Notes under the pieces: generated by a model
What the model was told of the DNA's origin: nothing
Database searches by the model: none
The model's input: the letters and a program-made list of their open reading frames with translations, nothing else
Translations under genes and position numbers: made by a program
DNA from: Flavobacteriaceae bacterium CRH
Lineage (GTDB): Bacteria > Bacteroidota > Bacteroidia > Flavobacteriales > Flavobacteriaceae
Length of the DNA stretch: 64,000 bases
Direction: 5' to 3'
NCBI GenBank assembly: GCA_001507425.1
Contig: LMAJ01000014.1
Span: forward strand, 62,001 to 126,000
Part shown: positions 36,367-45,736 of the stretch, piece after piece
Layout: each line of letters starts with the position of its first letter
How positions within the stretch are numbered: the stretch's first letter is position 1

Positions 36367-38757
36367 TTATTCTGGTTTAACAACCGGTATCAAAGTATCT
36401 TTTGCTACGACAACACTATCTTTTATGGGAGCAGCTTCAATAGGTGCCAAAGGAGCCGTATATTTTTTAATTTTTTGCTGAATTAAAACGGCATCGTTCA
36501 AAACAAAAGGCGTTGGCATCATCCAGTCGCTTCTTGGTTTAATTTGAAATAGGGGATTGGTCATTAAATCGAATGAGCTTTCAATCAAGTCCATATCAAA
36601 GATCGATGATTTATTGATGTAAAAATCTAAAACCAAAGGTTCATTGCCCACAACATAATAACATAAGATTTTGATATCATCTCTTTCTAAACGATTTCCT
36701 TTTGCTCCTGAAGTCGAAACACCATTTGCTTTAAAGTTGTAAAACGTCATTTTAGGATTTGCGTAAATATCATAACGGTTTACTTTTCGGTTTGGCGTAA
36801 TTTTAATTTTCAGATATCTGTTATTTCCAATAACACTGTCTTTTATGAAGGTGATAGTTGGTTTTGGCACATCTATTTTAGGAGCAATGGCGCTGTAAGT
36901 AAAAGTCGAATTGTACTTGCTGGCTATAGGAAGTCCGTTTAAACCAACTGCTTTTTGATTTGTATTTCCAAGATACGTTTTTGTCCAGTCATCCAGATTT
37001 GTATCATAAGTGGTCCAAACCGCTGAATTGTTGTCGGCATTATAAACATACAATAAACTATTTGATTTCGCTTCTCCGTGTTGATAACCAGAATGATAAC
37101 CGGCATATATAAAAAAGCCAATCGAAATAATAAAGAAAAACATTGTCCAGGCGCCTTTTCTGGCAAACGATCCAAATAGAGGAAGCAATAATCCGAAAAG
37201 TAAAACCGTAAGAACAGCACTTCCGTAAAGGATTTTTAAGCCTAAGCCAACAGGGAACATCACAATAAAAGGCGCTACAATTGCCAATGCAGGAATACCA
37301 AATAAAAGATTCAATCCCAAACTGTAATGCTGTGTAATTACAAAAATTCCGAATAACAGAATTCCAAAATAAACCGGAATAATTAAGAAACCGGCTCCCG
37401 TTAAGCTATTGGCTAAAAAGGCATTAATGATAATCCACAATAACAAAGGCGCTACAAAATGGTTCATCGTAATTTTTGCTTCAGAAAAATGATGATAAAA
37501 AGCAAAGCAAATAGCAATACTTAACGTTACAAATGCACCAATGTAAGCATGTCCGTTATACGTAAATCCGTTTAGTAAATCTGAATATTGCGGATAAGCT
37601 TCTAATAGAATCTTCCATCCTAAAAAAGTCACCAATCCTGCAATAAGTACAGAACCCAAAAGAGGAACAAATCCTCTGAAAATTTCTCTAAAGCTAATAA
37701 CACGTTTTACTTTTCCGATGAAAATAAAGAGGCTTAATAAGCCCAAAGCAATTATCGTCATTGGAAAAACCCAATCGAAAGGGTAATTAATGAATCCGAA
37801 AGGGACACTAAAATAAACGTTGTCCTGAGTTGTTTGAGTAGAGTTTAAATCAATATTAGAAAAGTATTTTAATAAAGGCATTAAATAAGCGCCCTGATGA
37901 GTTAGTGTTGTTTTGTTTAAATGCTGAATATCGTCTTGTTGGGTATGGTAATTATAATGGCCGTCGATAAAAGCAAAATTGAATCCCTGAATATTTGCCT
38001 GTTCTCTAAAAACGGTCAAATCAGTATCATTTGGAAGCATTTTGTAAATACTGTACATCAGCGAATTCGAAACCGGGTATTTAGCTTTTGCATTTGCAAA
38101 TTCTTTTACAAGGGCTTCATTTCCTTTATTGGTTTCCATCAGCATATAACTTGGTCCTGAAGAACCTCTGGCTTCAAAATTTAAAACCAAACCTACATCT
38201 TTTGCCCACGGATGCTGATTTACAAAAAGGGCGGCTCCATTCAAACCTAATTCTTCTGCATCTGAGAAGAGAATGATAATGTCGTTTTTGTTCGGTTGTT
38301 TAGCATATAAAAAAGCGCGAATGCCTTCTAGAATGGTCGCAACTCCTGATGCATCATCGCTGGCACCTTTAGAAAAAGAGTGCGGTGCGCTATCATAATG
38401 GGACAACAACAAAAGGGCTTTTGAATTGTTGGTTCCTTTAATTCTCGCCAGAATATTTTTAGATTTTACTAAAAGACCTTTGTCGTTTAGTGTAAATCCT
38501 TCCTGAATTGAAGTTTCTAAACCAATTCGGTTTAGTTCCAGTTTAAGGTAATTGGCTACCAATTCGTGATTGGTTGAACCAACATAATGGGGTTTCTGGG
38601 AAATAATAGCAACTTGATTGAGGGCTCTTTCAGTTGAGAATTCCGCCAGCGCTTCTTCGTTTTTTGAAATCCATTGGGGCATCATTGTGGCATAGACAAT
38701 GCCCAGAATTGCTAAAACGCAGAGAAAAGCTAGTATCGAAGTAGGGTTTTTTTTCAT
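36367..38757 (-). CDS. Membrane-bound M28 aminopeptidase (ERMP1-like)
   Basis: A 796-residue zinc peptidase. An N-terminal membrane anchor (about 8-26) precedes the M28 domain (about 40-310), with ligands in LLSHYDSAPH, ASDDASGVAT (bridging Asp), SDAEELG (catalytic and metal Glu), NFEARG and a final His in HYNYH. Seven to eight membrane segments follow (about 325-570), then a C-terminal extracytoplasmic beta-rich domain. This order resembles eukaryotic ERMP1 and Vps70-like peptidases. The peptidase domain should face the periplasm. It sits in a tight minus-strand unit with a Zn-ribbon protein 11 bases upstream. Confidence 0.9.
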   Translation of the reverse strand: MKKNPTSILAFLCVLAILGIVYATMMPQWISKNEEALAEFSTERALNQVAIISQKPHYVGSTNHELVANYLKLELNRIGLETSIQEGFTLNDKGLLVKSKNILARIKGTNNSKALLLLSHYDSAPHSFSKGASDDASGVATILEGIRAFLYAKQPNKNDIIILFSDAEELGLNGAALFVNQHPWAKDVGLVLNFEARGSSGPSYMLMETNKGNEALVKEFANAKAKYPVSNSLMYSIYKMLPNDTDLTVFREQANIQGFNFAFIDGHYNYHTQQDDIQHLNKTTLTHQGAYLMPLLKYFSNIDLNSTQTTQDNVYFSVPFGFINYPFDWVFPMTIIALGLLSLFIFIGKVKRVISFREIFRGFVPLLGSVLIAGLVTFLGWKILLEAYPQYSDLLNGFTYNGHAYIGAFVTLSIAICFAFYHHFSEAKITMNHFVAPLLLWIIINAFLANSLTGAGFLIIPVYFGILLFGIFVITQHYSLGLNLLFGIPALAIVAPFIVMFPVGLGLKILYGSAVLTVLLFGLLLPLFGSFARKGAWTMFFFIISIGFFIYAGYHSGYQHGEAKSNSLLYVYNADNNSAVWTTYDTNLDDWTKTYLGNTNQKAVGLNGLPIASKYNSTFTYSAIAPKIDVPKPTITFIKDSVIGNNRYLKIKITPNRKVNRYDIYANPKMTFYNFKANGVSTSGAKGNRLERDDIKILCYYVVGNEPLVLDFYINKSSIFDMDLIESSFDLMTNPLFQIKPRSDWMMPTPFVLNDAVLIQQKIKKYTAPLAPIEAAPIKDSVVVAKDTLIPVVKPE

Positions 38758-38768
38758 ATAAGTATATA

Positions 38769-39116
38769 CTAAATTTCTTTTTTTACGAGCATAAAATAAT
38801 CATTGTCCAGAGAGCGATATCCCTGGTCGTACAGGAAATAGTAGGTATTCCCTGTTTTGGTCTGCAAAATATTGGTAAAAAAATCAAAATCAAAACCTTT
38901 ATTAATCATTTTATCCCTTGTCGCTTTCGATTTTCCTTCTGTATTTAATTCAGACAAAATACGGTAATTTTTTCGTAATTTGTTGTTTACATTTCGCATG
39001 AAATTAGTGCTGTCTTTATTTATTTTGTTGTTGTAAGCATTTCGACAGCTGTCTGAACAAAACTTTTTATCTTCCCGACCTACAATTTTCTCAGTACATT
39101 CGAGACAGGTTTTCAT
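38769..39116 (-). CDS. Zinc-ribbon protein (DUF2116-like)
   Basis: A 115-residue protein. The N-terminus carries two Cys pairs (CLEC and FCSDSC, with Cys4, Cys7, Cys20, Cys24) forming a zinc ribbon of the DUF2116 type, followed by a basic helical region (NAYNNKINKDS) and a tail that reads TGNTYYFLYDQGYRSL. Such proteins may bind nucleic acid, but no function is known. It overlaps the GNAT-nitrilase fusion by four bases (ATGA), so translation is coupled, and the M28 gene starts 11 bases later. Confidence 0.8.
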   Translation of the reverse strand: MKTCLECTEKIVGREDKKFCSDSCRNAYNNKINKDSTNFMRNVNNKLRKNYRILSELNTEGKSKATRDKMINKGFDFDFFTNILQTKTGNTYYFLYDQGYRSLDNDYFMLVKKEI

Positions 39117-40642
39117 GGATTGAGCTTTTTAATTTCATATAAATCAGTTCTTCTGTCTTTCAGGATTCGTACGCTTCCGTGCTCGTGAAGTTGTTTTAAT
39201 AAATTCAAATCGACATCAACAATCAGCGTCATTTCTGTATTTGGAGTGGCTTCGGCTTTTATACCATTACTGGGAAAAGCAAAATCTGAAGGAGTAAACA
39301 CAGAAGCCTGAGCATACTGAATATCCATATTATTTACTTTTGGTAAATTTCCAACGCAGCCTGCGATCGCAACATAACATTCGTTTTCGATTGCTCGTGC
39401 CTGTGAACAGTGTTTTACACGTGTATACGCATTTTGAGTATCAGTTAAAAACGGAACAAATAAAATATTCATTCCTTCGTTTGCCAAAATTCTTGAAAGC
39501 TCCGGGAACTCAACATCATAACAAATCAAAATTCCGATTTTACCACAATCCGTGTCAAAAGTTTTAAATTCAGATCCGCCTTTCATTCCCCAATGCTGCA
39601 CTTCATTTGGGGTAACGTGAATTTTAGTATACATTTCTGAAGTTCCGTCTCTTTTACACAAAAAGCCAACATTATATAAATTTCCATTATCAATATAAGG
39701 CATACTTCCGGTGATAATATTGATATTATAAGAAATAGCTAATTCCTGAAAACGCTTTCTGATCGGATCAGAATAACGGGCAAGCTCACGAATGGCTTCA
39801 GCTTCAGATAAATGATTGTAATCTGCCATTAAAGGGGCGATGAAAAGTTCTGGAAATAAGGCAAAATCTGCTCCATAGCCGGAAACTACATCAATGAAAA
39901 ATTCTGACTGCTCGAAAAATTCTTCCACATTATTCAACTGGCGCATTTGCCATTGAATTAAACCTAAACGAATTACGCTTTTTTCAAGATTAATAAGTTT
40001 AGGGCTTTCATCGTAATAAACATTATTCCATTCTAAAAGAACAGCAAATTCTTTAGACTCTTCGTCGCCTTCCAGATAATTTTTGATGATTCGTAAAACG
40101 TGAAAATCATTGCTTAACTGAAACGAAAGTACCGGATCGTGTAATTCTTTATGTTTTACTTTGTCGATATAAACCCTTGGTGTCATTTTTTTTGAATGCT
40201 GAGAATAATTCGGAATTCTCCCTGCAAAAACAATAGCTTTTAAGTTTAATTGTTCACAAAGTTCTTTTCTGGCATCATATAAACGGCGGCCTAAACGCAA
40301 ACCGCGATAGTGCGGGTGGATAAAAACGTCTATGCCGTACAAAATTTCCCCATTTTTATTATGGGTCGAAAAAGTATAATCGCCAATGATTTGTTTGTAA
40401 TTATGTCTTTTGTCGACTAGTTTTTCATCTACAATTAAGGATAATGCAGATCCTACAACTATGCCGTCTACTAATATAACTAATTGACCTTCAGGAAATA
40501 TTGAAAGTAACTTTTTAATATCATTTGATCTCCAGTAAGAATTGGCCATTTCAGGATAAGACTCAACCATTGAATTTTTCAATTGTTGGTAGTCGTCAAA
40601 CTCTAAATTTCGCAATTCGACTTTATTGATTTTTGTTTGCAT
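39113..40642 (-). CDS. GNAT / carbon-nitrogen hydrolase fusion protein
   Basis: A 509-residue two-domain protein. Residues 1-215 form a GNAT acetyltransferase with the CoA loop RGLRLGRRLYDARK. Residues about 225-505 form a nitrilase-superfamily amidohydrolase with the catalytic triad in ALFPELF (Glu), TKIHVTPNE (Lys) and ILICYDVEFPE (Cys). This fusion is widespread, but its substrate pair is not known; acylation of an amine and hydrolysis of an amide may be linked. It heads the four-gene minus-strand unit and lies divergent from ssb, with 174 bases between. Confidence 0.9.
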   Translation of the reverse strand: MQTKINKVELRNLEFDDYQQLKNSMVESYPEMANSYWRSNDIKKLLSIFPEGQLVILVDGIVVGSALSLIVDEKLVDKRHNYKQIIGDYTFSTHNKNGEILYGIDVFIHPHYRGLRLGRRLYDARKELCEQLNLKAIVFAGRIPNYSQHSKKMTPRVYIDKVKHKELHDPVLSFQLSNDFHVLRIIKNYLEGDEESKEFAVLLEWNNVYYDESPKLINLEKSVIRLGLIQWQMRQLNNVEEFFEQSEFFIDVVSGYGADFALFPELFIAPLMADYNHLSEAEAIRELARYSDPIRKRFQELAISYNINIITGSMPYIDNGNLYNVGFLCKRDGTSEMYTKIHVTPNEVQHWGMKGGSEFKTFDTDCGKIGILICYDVEFPELSRILANEGMNILFVPFLTDTQNAYTRVKHCSQARAIENECYVAIAGCVGNLPKVNNMDIQYAQASVFTPSDFAFPSNGIKAEATPNTEMTLIVDVDLNLLKQLHEHGSVRILKDRRTDLYEIKKLNP

Positions 40643-40816
40643 GTAATAAGATTTCTGTTAAATATACAAAAATAAATTCCATTTACAAACGGTTACAAAT
40701 AGTTACAACCGAAAGTAAATGCTTCGCAACCGATTAGATTTTCTGATCTCCCACATCTTTGCACTGTTGAATTTGATAGACGAATTCAGATATATAAAAA
40801 TTAAATACTATGCGCC

Positions 40817-41149
40817 ATGAATGCAATTAAAAACAGAGTACAATTAATTGGTAACGTTGGAAACGATCCGGAAATTAAAACATTAGAAAGTGGAAAAAAA
40901 TTGGCACACTTAACCATCGCCACAAATGAAAGTTACAAAAATGACAAAGGCGAAAGAGTAGAGCAAACCGAGTGGCATCGTGTTACTGCATGGGGAAAAA
41001 CCGCTGAAATTATTGAGAAATTTGTGGTAAAAGGAAAAGAAGTTGCCGTTGATGGAAAACTAACCCACAGAAGTTATGATGATAAAAACGGGGAAAAGAA
41101 ATATATTACTGAAGTCGTAGTAAATGAGATTTTGCTTTTGAGTAAATAA
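40817..41149 (+). CDS. ssb: Single-stranded DNA-binding protein, short form
   Basis: A 110-residue OB-fold SSB: LIGNVGNDPEIKTLESGKKL, TEWHRVTAWGKTAE and VAVDGKLTHRSYDDKNG cover the core. The chain stops after VNEILLLSK. The usual flexible linker and acidic DDDIPF-like tip, which recruit repair proteins, are absent, so it may not be the main replicative SSB; that would be a second gene elsewhere. Alternatives are a competence or plasmid-type SSB. It is divergent from the GNAT-nitrilase gene and ends in a double hairpin at 41171-41217. Confidence 0.9.
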   Translation: MNAIKNRVQLIGNVGNDPEIKTLESGKKLAHLTIATNESYKNDKGERVEQTEWHRVTAWGKTAEIIEKFVVKGKEVAVDGKLTHRSYDDKNGEKKYITEVVVNEILLLSK

Positions 41150-41170
41150 TCTATAGTAAAAGCAATATAC

Positions 41171-41217
41171 AACCCGACCGTCCCGAAGCCTCGGGATAAA
41201 AAATGGTCGGGTTTTTT
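41171..41217. terminator. Terminator between ssb and the DUF2461 gene
   Basis: Outer stem AACCCGACC/GGTCGGGTT with a nested TCCCGAAGCCTCGGGA hairpin, then T-run. Serves convergent genes. Confidence 0.8.
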
Positions 41218-41223
41218 ATGAGA

Positions 41224-41917
41224 TTATAATATAGAAGCGCCATTTATATCGGTTGTAAGTACTTCGCTCATATAGTCAAAAAAAGGCCGCATGTTTTTAC
41301 ATGTTTCCAAAGCCTGTTCTAAAAAAAGCGGACTTAATACTTCATCGTCTGTAAAGCGTTTAATGATTAAAAACTGTTTGTACCGAAGCAAATCGATCGC
41401 TTTATGGTTTACATCAAAACCTTTTGGTGCAGTTTTAAGCTGTTCGCCCTGCAAAGTTCCAAAAGTGCTTTTAAACAATTTTGAATTCAATATTTTTTGA
41501 AATGGTTCAGCATCGTGGGCAAATTCGCTTCTGACGCGTTTTAAATCTGCCGCATTTGGCCCCCAAAAACCACCAGCAAAAAAACTTTTTCCTTTTTCGA
41601 GATGAAAATAATAGCCGCCGCGTCTTTCTTTTGTTGCTCTGGTAAAGCTTCCTCCCCAAAAAGTTTTAAACGGAGTTTTATCTTTAGAAAAACGAATATC
41701 ACGATAAATTCTATAGACGCTTTTTTTGCCCGAAGAAGTTTCTAAAACATCGGTTTTAGAAAGCTCCTGAAGCAATGCACCTGCAAAAGTTTCAATATGA
41801 TTTAATTCGATTAAGTATTTTTGACTTATTGTCATCAAACCAGGGTTTATTATTGTTTTCTTTAAGTTGAAGTAAAAAATCAAGACTGGATTTGGGTATA
41901 GTAATATTGTTTTCCAT
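41224..41917 (-). pseudogene. DUF2461 protein gene broken by a single-base frameshift
   Basis: The 219-residue frame ending at 41224 has the DUF2461 core (IYRDIRFSKDKTPFKTFWGG; GYYFHLEKGKSFFAGG). Its own N-terminus is wrong. The real family start (LLQLKENNNKPWFDDNKSK) is in another frame, beginning at the ATG 41915-41917 and running to a stop at 41792-41794. The two join if the T5 run at 41818-41822 (A5 on the coding strand) is one base shorter: reading NKSK then YLIELNHIETF. Restored length is about 230 residues, normal for the family. DUF2461 has no settled function. It could be a sequencing error. Confidence 0.85.
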
Positions 41918-41966
41918 AATTAAATTTAGGTCTTTTAAGAGTCAGAAGAGAACTGCAATTTAAACT

Positions 41967-41997
41967 AAAAACCCACCAAATTTCTTGGTGGGTTTTT
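41967..41997 (-). terminator. Terminator of the Lys/Cys-rich small gene
   Basis: Stem AAACCCACCAA/TTGGTGGGTTT with A/T runs on both sides. Confidence 0.8.
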
Positions 41998-42006
41998 ATA
42001 TCTTTT

Positions 42007-42192
42007 TTAAGCAGTTTTTTTAATTAAGTCAAACATAGGACAACGGGAGCAACGTTTCTTTTCGCTCTTTTTAAATTTCTCACAGCAAGAAGACTTGCAG
42101 TTTTCGATCTTTTTGATTTTATCAAGGATAGCAGCATTTTTCTTTTTCTTCTTATCCTTTTTTTTGTCCTTGTCTTTTTCTTTCTTGCTCAA
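42007..42192 (-). CDS. Small Lys-rich, Cys-rich protein
   Basis: A 61-residue protein: a highly charged Lys/Asp N-terminus (about residues 1-20) followed by a cysteine-rich C-terminus (CKSSCCEKF and CSRCPMFD, five to six Cys). The cysteines suggest a bound metal; the basic part could touch nucleic acid. It has its own terminator 10 bases past the stop, which supports a real gene. No family is known to me. The next gene upstream is ferritin, on the same strand, 80 bases away. Confidence 0.6.
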   Translation of the reverse strand: MSKKEKDKDKKKDKKKKKNAAILDKIKKIENCKSSCCEKFKKSEKKRCSRCPMFDLIKKTA

Positions 42193-42272
42193 TTTTCCTC
42201 TGTATTATAAAACAGAGACAAATATAAAAGAATAAAGTTATTTTTAAGTATTCTAAATAAACTTTAACTTTT

Positions 42273-42791
42273 TTATTTTGGATTTATTGCGATTGAGCTT
42301 GTAACTGTTAATTGCTGAATATCACGATCGAACAAGTATAATCCACCTTTGTCATCACCAATTAAGTTGATTTTATCTAAAATCGATTTAGCTGTTGCTT
42401 CTTCCTCGATTTGTTCTGCAACATACCATTGTAAGAAATTGTGAGTTGCATAATCTTTTTCTTCAAAAGTGATGTGAACCAATTCGTTAATAGATTCTGA
42501 AACAAAAATTTCATGGTTATAAAGTGCTTCAAACATTTCTTTAAATGTAGAATATGATGTTTTAGGCGCTTTTAGATCTGTAATCTGAGCGTGACCTCCG
42601 CGTTCGTTTACATACTTAACAAGTTTAAGCATATGTGCGCGCTCTTCGTCTGATTGTGTATACATGAATTGAGCAATTCCTTCAAGTCCGTGTACTTCAG
42701 CCCAACAAGCCATAGAAAGGTAGGTTTGCGAAGATTCTGCCTCTATGCGAATTTGTTTGTTTAAAGCTGATTCAATATTTTTTGATAGCAT
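42273..42791 (-). CDS. ftnA: Ferritin
   Basis: A 172-residue non-haem ferritin. Ferroxidase residues sit in RIEAESSQTYLSMACW, SDEERAHMLKL and VAEQIEEEATAKS (Glu/His pairs in the first, second and fourth helices). It starts at the conserved MLSKNIESALN (42791); an ATG 18 codons further up gives an implausible extra tail. It stores iron in a 24-mer cage in the cytoplasm. The small Cys-rich protein lies 80 bases downstream. No iron-regulator site was recognised upstream. Confidence 0.95.
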   Translation of the reverse strand: MLSKNIESALNKQIRIEAESSQTYLSMACWAEVHGLEGIAQFMYTQSDEERAHMLKLVKYVNERGGHAQITDLKAPKTSYSTFKEMFEALYNHEIFVSESINELVHITFEEKDYATHNFLQWYVAEQIEEEATAKSILDKINLIGDDKGGLYLFDRDIQQLTVTSSIAINPK

Positions 42792-42885
42792 AATATGTGT
42801 CTTTTTTGTAAAGTTAAAAAAAATAATCCAATTCGTTTTTTTCAAAAGGCTAAACCAAGCACATTTGGATTAATTCTCAATAAAC

Positions 42886-44340
42886 TTAAGGTTTTTCAAA
42901 ACGAAAAGGTTTCGAAAATTGTGCCTTATTCATAATCGGATTTCCGTTGCCTTCTCTAATAAAACCATCTGTAAATTTACGCATGATAAATTGTTTTGAA
43001 ACCGAATCGTAATAACCTAAAACAGAATAATCCTTTAGTTTAACAATGTTTTCTAACGATACATTTTTATTTGTACTTAGAAAATAGAAAATGTTGTCGA
43101 TTGCCAAAGGTTCTGATTGCTGATTTATAAACTCGAAATCCGGATTCAGCACAGCATCAAAAGAAACTGTTTTAGTTCGGGTATATTGTGATTGCGAATT
43201 ACCATCATTAAAAAAATCATTTTGCCCATAATCAATACTAAAAGCTACATATTCAATATATCCTCCAAATGTTATAAAATTATTTTTCTTGTTTTTTAAA
43301 ACAGAAACCCCAACACTTAAGCCTGATAATTGTTTCAGATATTTACCGGTACTTTTTAATTCCTGAGGTTTGTTATTACCTGTTTGAAGAAAGAAAGGTG
43401 AGTTTTTAAAACGAATAGTATCATTTTTTGAAACGGAAATACTTTTTAATGTCTTTCCGGAATCAAAATCTTTGATGTCAAACAAAAATTCGTCGTTATT
43501 GGTTTTTATTTGATATAGTTGATTTTCGCTATAAAAAGAATTTGAATTCTGAGATGCTTTTTTAGAAACAGGCTGATTGAAGTTTTTCTCAGTGACAGTA
43601 GCAGTTTCAACGTTAAGATCAAAAACCTGAGTTTTTTTTGAGTTATGATCAAATGTTAAAATAATATGATTGTCGAGAACATACATCTTGTTGATACTGG
43701 TCGTTTTATCTAAAGGATTAAAATCATTTGAATCTATTTTTTGAATAGGATAATACCTGATAAGTGAACTGAGCGTAAAATTTTGCCCTTTTTCATTTTG
43801 AAAAGGAAAGCCCGAAAAATCAAACATTTTTATTTCGCACCTTCCGTTTTTAAATTGATAAAGAAGAAGATGCTGTTCATTTTTCTCTTTTGCCAGAACA
43901 TAAAAGTTATTATCTTTTTGAAATGTATTTATTATATATTCATTGTTTTGAGGAAAATCAAAATTTAATGATTTAGAAGTTTTGGTGTCCAGATAGTATT
44001 TAATAATCTGTATGTTTTTTAAATTGTCTGATGCCCAGTAAAGTGTCGGATTTCCATCTTCACTAATACTGTGTCCCATTAAAGACCTGTCTTTTCCGGG
44101 TTTTTTTATTGTGTCGGTAAACTGATTTGTAAGGAATAACGATTTGTTATATTTTAAAATAGTAAGAAATTCATTGTCTGCTGCAAAAACATAAAAATCA
44201 TGTGTTTTTAGATCTTCGGCATTTAAAAGTTGACCGTTTTCTAAAGGATTATTTAGGTTTAACGGAAAAGAGTTTAGTACTGTTTGGCTGAACAGTATTG
44301 ATTTAGAGAAAATAAGAAAAAGGATAAGTGTTTTTTTCAT
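42886..44340 (-). CDS. Secreted protein of unknown function, paralogue A
   Basis: A 484-residue exported protein with signal peptide ending near ILFSQ (residue 19). The chain is beta-rich without cysteines or known motifs. It is clearly related to the 478-residue protein at 48422-49858: both have an early YWASDN/FWSSRD motif, VLDNHIILTFDHN / FNNKEIVITFDNN, and end with YLGYYD-type then RKFTD/TKFAD. Repeated beta-strand segments could make a beta-propeller, but I see no clear blade repeat. No partner gene is adjacent. Confidence 0.78.
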   Translation of the reverse strand: MKKTLILFLIFSKSILFSQTVLNSFPLNLNNPLENGQLLNAEDLKTHDFYVFAADNEFLTILKYNKSLFLTNQFTDTIKKPGKDRSLMGHSISEDGNPTLYWASDNLKNIQIIKYYLDTKTSKSLNFDFPQNNEYIINTFQKDNNFYVLAKEKNEQHLLLYQFKNGRCEIKMFDFSGFPFQNEKGQNFTLSSLIRYYPIQKIDSNDFNPLDKTTSINKMYVLDNHIILTFDHNSKKTQVFDLNVETATVTEKNFNQPVSKKASQNSNSFYSENQLYQIKTNNDEFLFDIKDFDSGKTLKSISVSKNDTIRFKNSPFFLQTGNNKPQELKSTGKYLKQLSGLSVGVSVLKNKKNNFITFGGYIEYVAFSIDYGQNDFFNDGNSQSQYTRTKTVSFDAVLNPDFEFINQQSEPLAIDNIFYFLSTNKNVSLENIVKLKDYSVLGYYDSVSKQFIMRKFTDGFIREGNGNPIMNKAQFSKPFRFEKP

Positions 44341-44452
44341 GGTTATTTACGCACAAATATTATTCCAAATTTAGTCAAATAAAGTGTAGTAAAAGTTTCG
44401 GAATTTTTTGAAACGTATTAAATTTTGAAGTTTTAAATAAAAGTCATAAAAA

Positions 44453-44480
44453 AAGCCCTGAAGAAATTTCTTCAGGGCTT
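44453..44480 (-). terminator. Terminator of the OmpA gene
   Basis: A perfect 28-base palindrome (AAGCCCTGAAGAAA/TTTCTTCAGGGCTT), followed on the minus strand by a T-run. Confidence 0.85.
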
Positions 44481-44499
44481 GACTTTTATAACGTAATGA

Positions 44500-45633
44500 T
44501 TATTTTGTTTTAAAAGTAACTCTTCTTGCTAATCTTCTAGCTTCTTCAGAGTTCTTGTCGATAGAGGCGTCAGCACCTCCAGGAACAACATTTAATCTTG
44601 AAGAAGAAATTCCTGCCTGAGTAAGGATCTTTTTAACATTCTCTGCTCTGGCATTTGATAATTTATCGTTGTATTCAGCACTTCCAACTTGATCTGCATG
44701 TCCGATGATGTCTAGAGAAGCAGATGGATTTTTTCTTAAATAAGTTAAAACAACATCAATAGCTGCAGTAGAATTTTCTATAGGAGTAGATTTGTTGAAA
44801 TCAAAGTATACGCTGTAATACTTGTCGTTAATCATTTCTTTAACAACATCCTTATCACTTACAATTGGAGTATTGTTAATTTGTTTTTCAACAATAACTT
44901 CTTTTGCAGGAATTTTGCTTATTGTATTTTCAAGGTTACTTAATTTGTTTTCTAATGCAGAAAGATCAGTAGCATCCGGAGAAATTACAATCCAATCAGC
45001 ATGTTTTGTGTTTTTACCTAAATAAATTTGTAAACCTGCTGTTGCATTAAATACTAATCCGCTAACACCTCTGGTTCCTGTTAAGCTTTGACCATCAAAT
45101 GTATGATCTTGCAGCGCATTATAAATAGTCGAAAAATCCCCTGTTAAGGCAAGACGGTTTGATAATCTGATTTGACCAGTTACACCCGCAATAAAATTGG
45201 CAGTTTTGTCCATAAAGTCTTTATTGCTGACTACTCTTCCTACACCAAAACCAGCATGTGCTAACAAACCAACGGTATTAGTAAATGATTGAAAGTCCAT
45301 GATATGGCCTAAGTTGGCAACTCCTTGTAAATCTGCTCTGTAATATTGTGAGCCAAAATCTGCTGCAGGTCCATTGTTCATGAAGTTATTGTATCCAACA
45401 TCAGCCTTTAAACCGAATTTATTGTTGAACATATATCTCACTCCTAAATCTGCCACATAAGATTTTGGAATATCTGCAGAAATACCCTCACTCATTGGTC
45501 TCTGAGAATAAGAAAGACCACCTGCAACTTCAACAGACCACTTGTTATAATTTTTTGAAGCATTCGTTTCTGTTTGCGCATTTGCATGCATTAAACCTAA
45601 AGCAAACGCCAGAATAATGACATTTTTTTTCAT
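44500..45633 (-). CDS. OmpA-family outer-membrane protein
   Basis: A 377-residue porin-like protein. Signal peptide to about residue 19 (HANAQ). An eight-strand barrel follows (about 25-210: VADLGVRYMFNNKFGLKADVG). A coiled-coil-like linker (LSALENKLSNLENTISKIP) leads to the C-terminal OmpA peptidoglycan-binding domain (about 265-377) with DIIGHADQVGSAEYNDKLS, LSNARAENVKKIL, and the final RRVTFK. It anchors the outer membrane to the wall. It has its own terminator. Confidence 0.93.
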   Translation of the reverse strand: MKKNVIILAFALGLMHANAQTETNASKNYNKWSVEVAGGLSYSQRPMSEGISADIPKSYVADLGVRYMFNNKFGLKADVGYNNFMNNGPAADFGSQYYRADLQGVANLGHIMDFQSFTNTVGLLAHAGFGVGRVVSNKDFMDKTANFIAGVTGQIRLSNRLALTGDFSTIYNALQDHTFDGQSLTGTRGVSGLVFNATAGLQIYLGKNTKHADWIVISPDATDLSALENKLSNLENTISKIPAKEVIVEKQINNTPIVSDKDVVKEMINDKYYSVYFDFNKSTPIENSTAAIDVVLTYLRKNPSASLDIIGHADQVGSAEYNDKLSNARAENVKKILTQAGISSSRLNVVPGGADASIDKNSEEARRLARRVTFKTK

Positions 45634-45736
45634 TGTAATTTGAGTTTTAAAATTTTCCTCAAACCAACAATTATTTGTAAGAATTATTACCCGCTATAAG
45701 TCATTATTGCAATAGAATAGGACAGAAAAAAACAAG

